This document shows positions 7,177-10,561 of a stretch of DNA of 10,561 nucleotides, in pieces; the stretch's first letter is position 1; the number at the start of each line of letters is the position of its first letter. Position numbers and translations under genes: made by a program. This DNA comes from Bacillota bacterium (GTDB lineage: Bacteria; Bacillota; Bacilli; Paenibacillales; Paenibacillaceae). The notes under the pieces were generated by a model, which worked only from the letters and a program-made list of their open reading frames with translations, searched no databases and was not told where the DNA came from. The stretch spans positions 1 to 10,561 of the forward strand of contig JAEWJS010000144.1 of assembly GCA_023386495.1 (NCBI GenBank), in the 5' to 3' direction.

Positions 7177-8247
7177 TCAGGTATCAAAAGTACAGGTTCC
7201 GCGAACGACCAGCTCCGCCTCGAACCGGCGTTCGTTATCCGGGCTGCTCTCGCGATGTCCGGAAGCGGATACAGCTGCACGCTCGTTGCCGCTCGCCCCT
7301 TCGATGCGCGCGAGCAGCGATTCCGCCAGCCACACGGCCATGTCCACGCGCGGGACGCGCATCGTCGTAAGCGGCGGCACGCAGTACACCGAGCGAGCCA
7401 GATCGTCGAAGCCGATCAAGGACACGTCCTCCGGCACGCGAATCCGCAGCTCGCGCAGCGCCTGCAGCGCGCCGTAAGCGATCGCGTCGCTAGCGCAGAC
7501 GATTGCTCGGGGAAGCGTCCCTTCCGCGACCCAGCCGCGAATGGCGGCCTCCCCGGATTGCTCCGTGAATTGGCCGATCCGGATTGCGGTGCCTGGGATC
7601 GGGATGCCGTATTCCTGAGCCGCGTCCCGGAAGCCTTGCAGGCGCTCCTCGGCAGCCGGGTTGTCCAAGTCTCCCGTGATGATGCCGAGCTCGCGGTGTC
7701 CGCCGTCGATCAAGGCCTTGGCCGCGGAATAGCCGCCTAACCTGTTGTCCAATCGCGGCACGAAGCATGCCGACGGCGTATCCGGCACGTTGCCGAGATC
7801 GAACGCGCCGACGATATGCCCCGCCTGCAAGAGCCGGCTCGCCAACGCCTGCACATTGGACCAGCTGATGATGATGCCGCCGTCGACGCTTTTTTGCCGG
7901 TACAGGCTCATAATGGGCTCGACCTGCGTGATGTCATGAATCGATACTAACGTATGATAGCCTCGCTTGGAGCATGCGCTGATAATCGCCCCGATGACCG
8001 CGCCGTAGTATGAATCGTCCGGATAGAGCCGGTAATGCCGCACGTCTTCTACGATGAACAGCCCGATCGTATTCGTCTTCTTCGTGGCCAGCTTGCGGGC
8101 TGCGGCGTTCGGCTCATAGTCATGCTGCTCCATAATGCGGCGAATCTTGTCGCGTGTCGCCGGCCGCACGCCTTCGGCGTTGTTGAGCACGCGCTGCACG
8201 GTCTTGCGGGATACGCCGGCCAATCTAGCAATATCGAAAATATCCAC
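7177..8247 (-). CDS. LacI/GalR-family transcriptional regulator
   Basis: A 356-residue regulator of usual LacI-family length. The N-terminal helix-turn-helix (about 2-48) reads DIFDIARLAGVSRKTVQRVLNN; in the recognition helix R14 and K15 occupy the specificity positions and Q18 replaces the usual serine before R19. Hinge leucine L53 (RKLATKK) is conserved; in this family it inserts into the central CG of the operator. The periplasmic-binding-protein-like sensor domain follows, with DNRLGGY (168-173), IITGDLDNP and IGFDD (278-282), then PPLTT. The segment about 319-340 is a low-complexity insert. I chose the GTG at 8247 because it gives the canonical start and has a G-rich site 9 nt upstream inside the end of the preceding gene, whose stop is 4 bp away. 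The likely target is the adjacent glucanase promoter, with a glucan-derived sugar as inducer; the effector itself cannot be read from sequence. Confidence 0.93.
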   Translation of the reverse strand: MDIFDIARLAGVSRKTVQRVLNNAEGVRPATRDKIRRIMEQHDYEPNAAARKLATKKTNTIGLFIVEDVRHYRLYPDDSYYGAVIGAIISACSKRGYHTLVSIHDITQVEPIMSLYRQKSVDGGIIISWSNVQALASRLLQAGHIVGAFDLGNVPDTPSACFVPRLDNRLGGYSAAKALIDGGHRELGIITGDLDNPAAEERLQGFRDAAQEYGIPIPGTAIRIGQFTEQSGEAAIRGWVAEGTLPRAIVCASDAIAYGALQALRELRIRVPEDVSLIGFDDLARSVYCVPPLTTMRVPRVDMAVWLAESLLARIEGASGNERAAVSASGHRESSPDNERRFEAELVVRGTCTFDT

Positions 8248-8251
8248 GTCT

Positions 8252-9046
8252 CTATGCCCCCCACACTTCAGCCAGCGCGGATCGGAACAGCGTATCGAGC
8301 TGCCGGTCCTGCTCCGCTCCGCCGCCCGGCATGCGTGGTGCCGCCTGTTCGTAATAAGCCAGCCGGTCCTGGACATAATCATGAATCGGCCCGATGCGCG
8401 GCTCGTAATCGAGCTCTTCGCCGGCACGCTTGCGAACCAGCAGCTGTTCTACGGCTTGCCTCAGGTCGCTGTTCGGGGAGACCAGCTCGCCCAGCAGCTC
8501 GTCGAATGCCATCGGCGGCATGCTGCCGAACCGCTCGATCCACTCGCACGCGAGGATCGGCCGGAGCACGTAGAAGTATTTTTTGATGCGGACCTGTTCG
8601 CCCTGCAAGTATTCGCGGAAGTTGCCTCTCGCCATGTTCAGGTAGTGGTAGAGGCTGGCGCGCGGCGAGAAGCCGAGCGGCGACAGGCGGCGGAGCTGCT
8701 CCGTCACCGTGTAAGCCTCTAGGTATTGGATCGGGGATTGCAGCCACTCGAGGAGCGGCGGGTTGGACTTGCGGAACAGGTTCAGCGCCTTGCGCAGGTC
8801 CCAGCCGTTCACGTCGAGCATATCGCTGATCGGCCGCTCGATCACGTCGCGCTTGTCGAAGATCGAGAGGTACCAGTCGACCTGCCGCACGTAGAGGAAG
8901 CGCACGTCATAATCGCTGTCCTGCGACGGGAATCCCCATGCGCGGCTGCCCGATTCGCAAGCATAGAGGATGCGTACTTGTTCCGTTCGCTCGATCTCGC
9001 GCAGCTCATGCAGAATGGATTGTCGGATGGCTTGGTCAACAGACAT
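8252..9046 (-). CDS. DNA polymerase beta superfamily nucleotidyltransferase (COG3541, YcgL/RlaP-like)
   Basis: A 264-residue protein of the pol-beta nucleotidyltransferase superfamily. Near the N-terminus it has the two superfamily motifs: GSRAWGF (33-39), matching the G-S helix motif, and DSDYDVRFLYV (43-53), supplying metal-binding acidic residues D45 and D47. The rest (for example LLEWLQSP, YHYLNMARGN, KKYFYVLRPILAC) follows the pattern of the COG3541 group, whose Pfam family was named RlaP for its link with RNA ligases in some genomes. The substrate is unknown and no RNA ligase is visible here. The ATG at 9046 has AAAGGA 9 nt upstream. It follows the SEC-C gene by 37 bp and precedes the LacI-type gene by 4 bp, so all three are probably co-transcribed, although a functional link with glucan use is not evident. 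Confidence 0.9.
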   Translation of the reverse strand: MSVDQAIRQSILHELREIERTEQVRILYACESGSRAWGFPSQDSDYDVRFLYVRQVDWYLSIFDKRDVIERPISDMLDVNGWDLRKALNLFRKSNPPLLEWLQSPIQYLEAYTVTEQLRRLSPLGFSPRASLYHYLNMARGNFREYLQGEQVRIKKYFYVLRPILACEWIERFGSMPPMAFDELLGELVSPNSDLRQAVEQLLVRKRAGEELDYEPRIGPIHDYVQDRLAYYEQAAPRMPGGGAEQDRQLDTLFRSALAEVWGA

Positions 9047-9083
9047 GGCGGTTCTTCCTTTCAGGTGGCGATAGGGGTAGCGG

Positions 9084-10256
9084 CTAGCTCCCGCAGCACT
9101 TCTTGAACTTCTTCCCGCTCCCGCATGGGCAAGGATCGTTGCGCCCGACCTTCTGCTTCGTCGCGAACTGGTAGACTTCCGCTTTCTCGCCCGATGGCGG
9201 GGCTGCCGGATGGCTTGCAGCGGTGGACGGCTGAGCGGCACGCACTTCGTTCGGAGCGTAGCCCTTTAGGAACCATAATCTCGTATTGTTCATGAGATCC
9301 GACAACAGCCGGATGAAGTCGCGGACCATCGATTCATCCGCCAGCTCGAACTTCTCTTGGATGCTCTCCAGCATCTGAGAAGGCGAATCGCCGAGCTTGA
9401 TGTCGTACACGATCAGGTCGGCTTCTTCCTCCGCCTCGTTGCGGGTCATCCCGTACTCCTGCATCAGATATTTCGTCAATGCCTGGAAACTCGGCGTCTT
9501 CTCGATATAGAGCGGATCGGAAGCCTGCAGCACCTGCCGCTTCATGAGCGGATAGAACGGCAGCTCCGCGCGCTGCGCCTGTTCTTCCCGCACCTGTCCG
9601 ATGTCCATGACATCGGCATGCGAGACGAACTCCTGCGTTGCTGCCAGCGTCGCTTGATAGCTGCCGGATTCGCTGATGACGAGCTCGAACAAGGCGTAAT
9701 CATCGCCAGTCGCGTCCGAAAACTGCTTCACGAATCGCTCCAGTTCCTCCCATGACAGCACGCCGTAGTAATGCAGCAGTCCTTGCGCTAGGAGAATCCA
9801 CTCCGTGTTGCGGCGCACCAATGCTTGGTATTCCTTCGTATCCCACTCCCGGAACGCTGCCAGCATCTCCTGAGGCATCACCAGCACGTTCTTCCCGCTT
9901 ATGCTGCCGCGGAATAAGAGACCACGCCCTTCGAAGTAACGGACCAGCGGAATGTCGGCTTCGACCGATGCGGCACCACCATGGTTCGCAACCTTTTTCA
10001 ACATGTCATAGCGCGTCTGATCCATCAACCCCAGCACATAAGGCAACTCGCGCAGCGTCGCGTCGGCAAGCACGCCGGCCAGCTCCTGCTTCTTGAGACT
10101 GCTGGCCCCGGTGACGCTGAAGCGCTTGCGAATCTCGGTTAGCTCTTCTTTGGTCAGGCGGGACAGCGCGTCCGCGCTAGAGATCGGATGCTGGATCGGG
10201 GTCCAGTTCAGTTCTTGTTCGATTGCTCGCAATACTCGCTTCATATGTTTGTTCAT
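9084..10256 (-). CDS. SEC-C motif protein with SAP/Rho-N-like N-terminus
   Basis: A 390-residue soluble protein whose last residues form a complete SEC-C zinc-binding motif, VGRNDPCPCGSGKKFKKCC, with the four cysteines C376, C378, C387 and C388. This motif is best known from the C-terminus of SecA but is common at the end of otherwise unrelated proteins. Residues about 31-66 (LSRLTKEELTEIRKRF...LKKQELAGVL) resemble the helix-extended-helix pattern of SAP or Rho N-terminal modules, which suggests nucleic-acid binding; this is a weak resemblance judged by eye. The middle (about 80-340) is mostly helical-looking and I do not recognise it. The ATG at 10256 is supported by GGGAG 11 nt upstream; the next ATG, at 10244, has no such site. 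It is the first gene of the run leading into the nucleotidyltransferase and regulator genes. Its function is unknown. Confidence 0.88.
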   Translation of the reverse strand: MNKHMKRVLRAIEQELNWTPIQHPISSADALSRLTKEELTEIRKRFSVTGASSLKKQELAGVLADATLRELPYVLGLMDQTRYDMLKKVANHGGAASVEADIPLVRYFEGRGLLFRGSISGKNVLVMPQEMLAAFREWDTKEYQALVRRNTEWILLAQGLLHYYGVLSWEELERFVKQFSDATGDDYALFELVISESGSYQATLAATQEFVSHADVMDIGQVREEQAQRAELPFYPLMKRQVLQASDPLYIEKTPSFQALTKYLMQEYGMTRNEAEEEADLIVYDIKLGDSPSQMLESIQEKFELADESMVRDFIRLLSDLMNNTRLWFLKGYAPNEVRAAQPSTAASHPAAPPSGEKAEVYQFATKQKVGRNDPCPCGSGKKFKKCCGS

Positions 10257-10388
10257 CGGTTGATATGCTCCCTATTCTATCTTAGATACCTCTACTTTAC
10301 CTTGTCGTTCGCCGCAGCACAACAAGCCCTCCATCGTTCGGAGGGCACATTCGTTCAGCCAGCGCCAGGCTGGTTAGATTTATGAGGC
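10257..10388. other. Intergenic region upstream of the SEC-C gene
   Basis: No credible gene. It holds the SEC-C ribosome binding site (10268-10272), a small inverted repeat TATCTTAGATA (10278-10288), the terminator-like hairpin (10326-10346) and an imperfect AGCC/GGCT inverted repeat (about 10357-10372). I could not place a convincing promoter for the SEC-C run: the TAGAAT at 10274-10279 is too close to the ribosome binding site to serve as a -10 box. Confidence 0.6.
10326..10346 (-). terminator. Possible intrinsic terminator of a transcript entering from the right
   Basis: GCCCTCC (10326-10332), a 7-nt loop and GGAGGGC (10340-10346) make a perfect 7-bp GC-rich hairpin. On the minus strand it is followed by TTGTTGTG, an interrupted T tract; on the plus strand no T tract follows. 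It would close a minus-strand transcript arriving through the repeat array and insulate the SEC-C gene. Confidence 0.55.
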
Positions 10389-10561
10389 GCAGCGGCCTGC
10401 ATGGGCCAAACGAGTGCGGTTTTCCGCACTCGTTGCGCTCGCAGCGGCCTGCGTGGGCCAAACGAGTGCGGTTTTCCGCACTCGTTGCGCTCGCAGCGGC
10501 CTGCGTGGGCCAAACGAGTGCGGTTTTCCGCACTCGTTGCGCTCGCAGCGGCCTGCATGGC
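10389..10561. repeat. 52-bp tandem repeat array, three full units and a partial fourth, each with a perfect hairpin
   Basis: Units start at 10389, 10441, 10493 and 10545 (the last cut by the window edge) and are identical except for one base: CATGG in units one and four, CGTGG in units two and three. Each full unit carries AACGAGTGCGG-TTTT-CCGCACTCGTT, a perfect 11-bp stem with a four-T loop, and a GC-rich part with GGCC at both ends. The period is not a multiple of three, so the reading frame shifts from unit to unit and the array is not a protein repeat. The near-identity of units implies recent amplification or gene conversion. Function unknown. Confidence 0.92.

Noticed and set aside
8248..8427. 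N-terminal extension of the LacI-type regulator from an upstream ATG
   Set aside because: It would overlap the end of the nucleotidyltransferase gene, does not resemble the family, and the GTG at 8247 gives the canonical start with a usable ribosome binding site.
10297..10558. Open frames through the 52-bp array on the minus strand
   Set aside because: They are open only because the repeat lacks stops in several frames; the 52-bp period shifts the frame at each unit, and no ribosome binding site is evident.
10389..10561. CRISPR array
   Set aside because: The units are contiguous and almost identical, with no unique spacers between repeats and no cas genes in view.

Overview
The window looks like chromosome from a GC-rich member of the Paenibacillaceae (Bacillota; Paenibacillus or a close relative such as Cohnella). 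The basis is the mix of gene families (a three-SLH surface enzyme joining CBM54-like, GH16 and CBM4/9-like modules, a DUF975 membrane protein, a SEC-C protein, a COG3541 nucleotidyltransferase), purine-rich Shine-Dalgarno sites, TTG and GTG starts, and U-tailed intrinsic terminators. Every gene I can support reads on the minus strand, so transcription runs from right to left. No tRNA, rRNA, insertion sequence or CRISPR array is visible.

Layout from right to left, in the direction of transcription. The right edge (10389-10561) is a 52-bp tandem repeat with a perfect hairpin in each unit; it runs out of the window. A small terminator-like hairpin follows at 10326-10346. Next comes a tight three-gene run: a SEC-C protein (10256-9084), a pol-beta-type nucleotidyltransferase (9046-8252) and a LacI-family regulator (8247-7177). 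About 90 bp further on lies a 1525-residue secreted, surface-anchored beta-glucanase (7077-2500) with its own good sigma-A-type promoter and a perfect 20-bp palindrome just downstream of the predicted transcription start. It ends in a clear terminator. A DUF975 membrane protein (2287-1649) follows with its own promoter and terminator. A repeat-rich intergenic stretch then precedes an OmpR-type response regulator (1204-530) and the start of its sensor kinase (525-1, cut by the window edge).

How the genes may work together: the clearest functional unit is the LacI-type regulator plus the glucanase. A LacI-type protein with the conserved hinge leucine is encoded directly upstream of a promoter that carries a palindrome with a central CG, the usual form of a LacI-family operator. 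The inferred model is a sugar-responsive switch for a wall-attached enzyme that hydrolyses beta-1,3- or mixed beta-1,3-1,4-glucan and binds it through up to six non-catalytic modules. The two-component system is a separate unit whose promoter has a perfect -10 but no recognisable -35; a palindrome sits there instead, suggesting activator or autoregulatory control.

I found no clearly new multi-gene system. The items most worth a second look are the regulator/operator pair, the enzyme's five C-terminal modules with a recent internal duplication, the 52-bp hairpin array, and the degenerate repeat cluster at 1375-1565.
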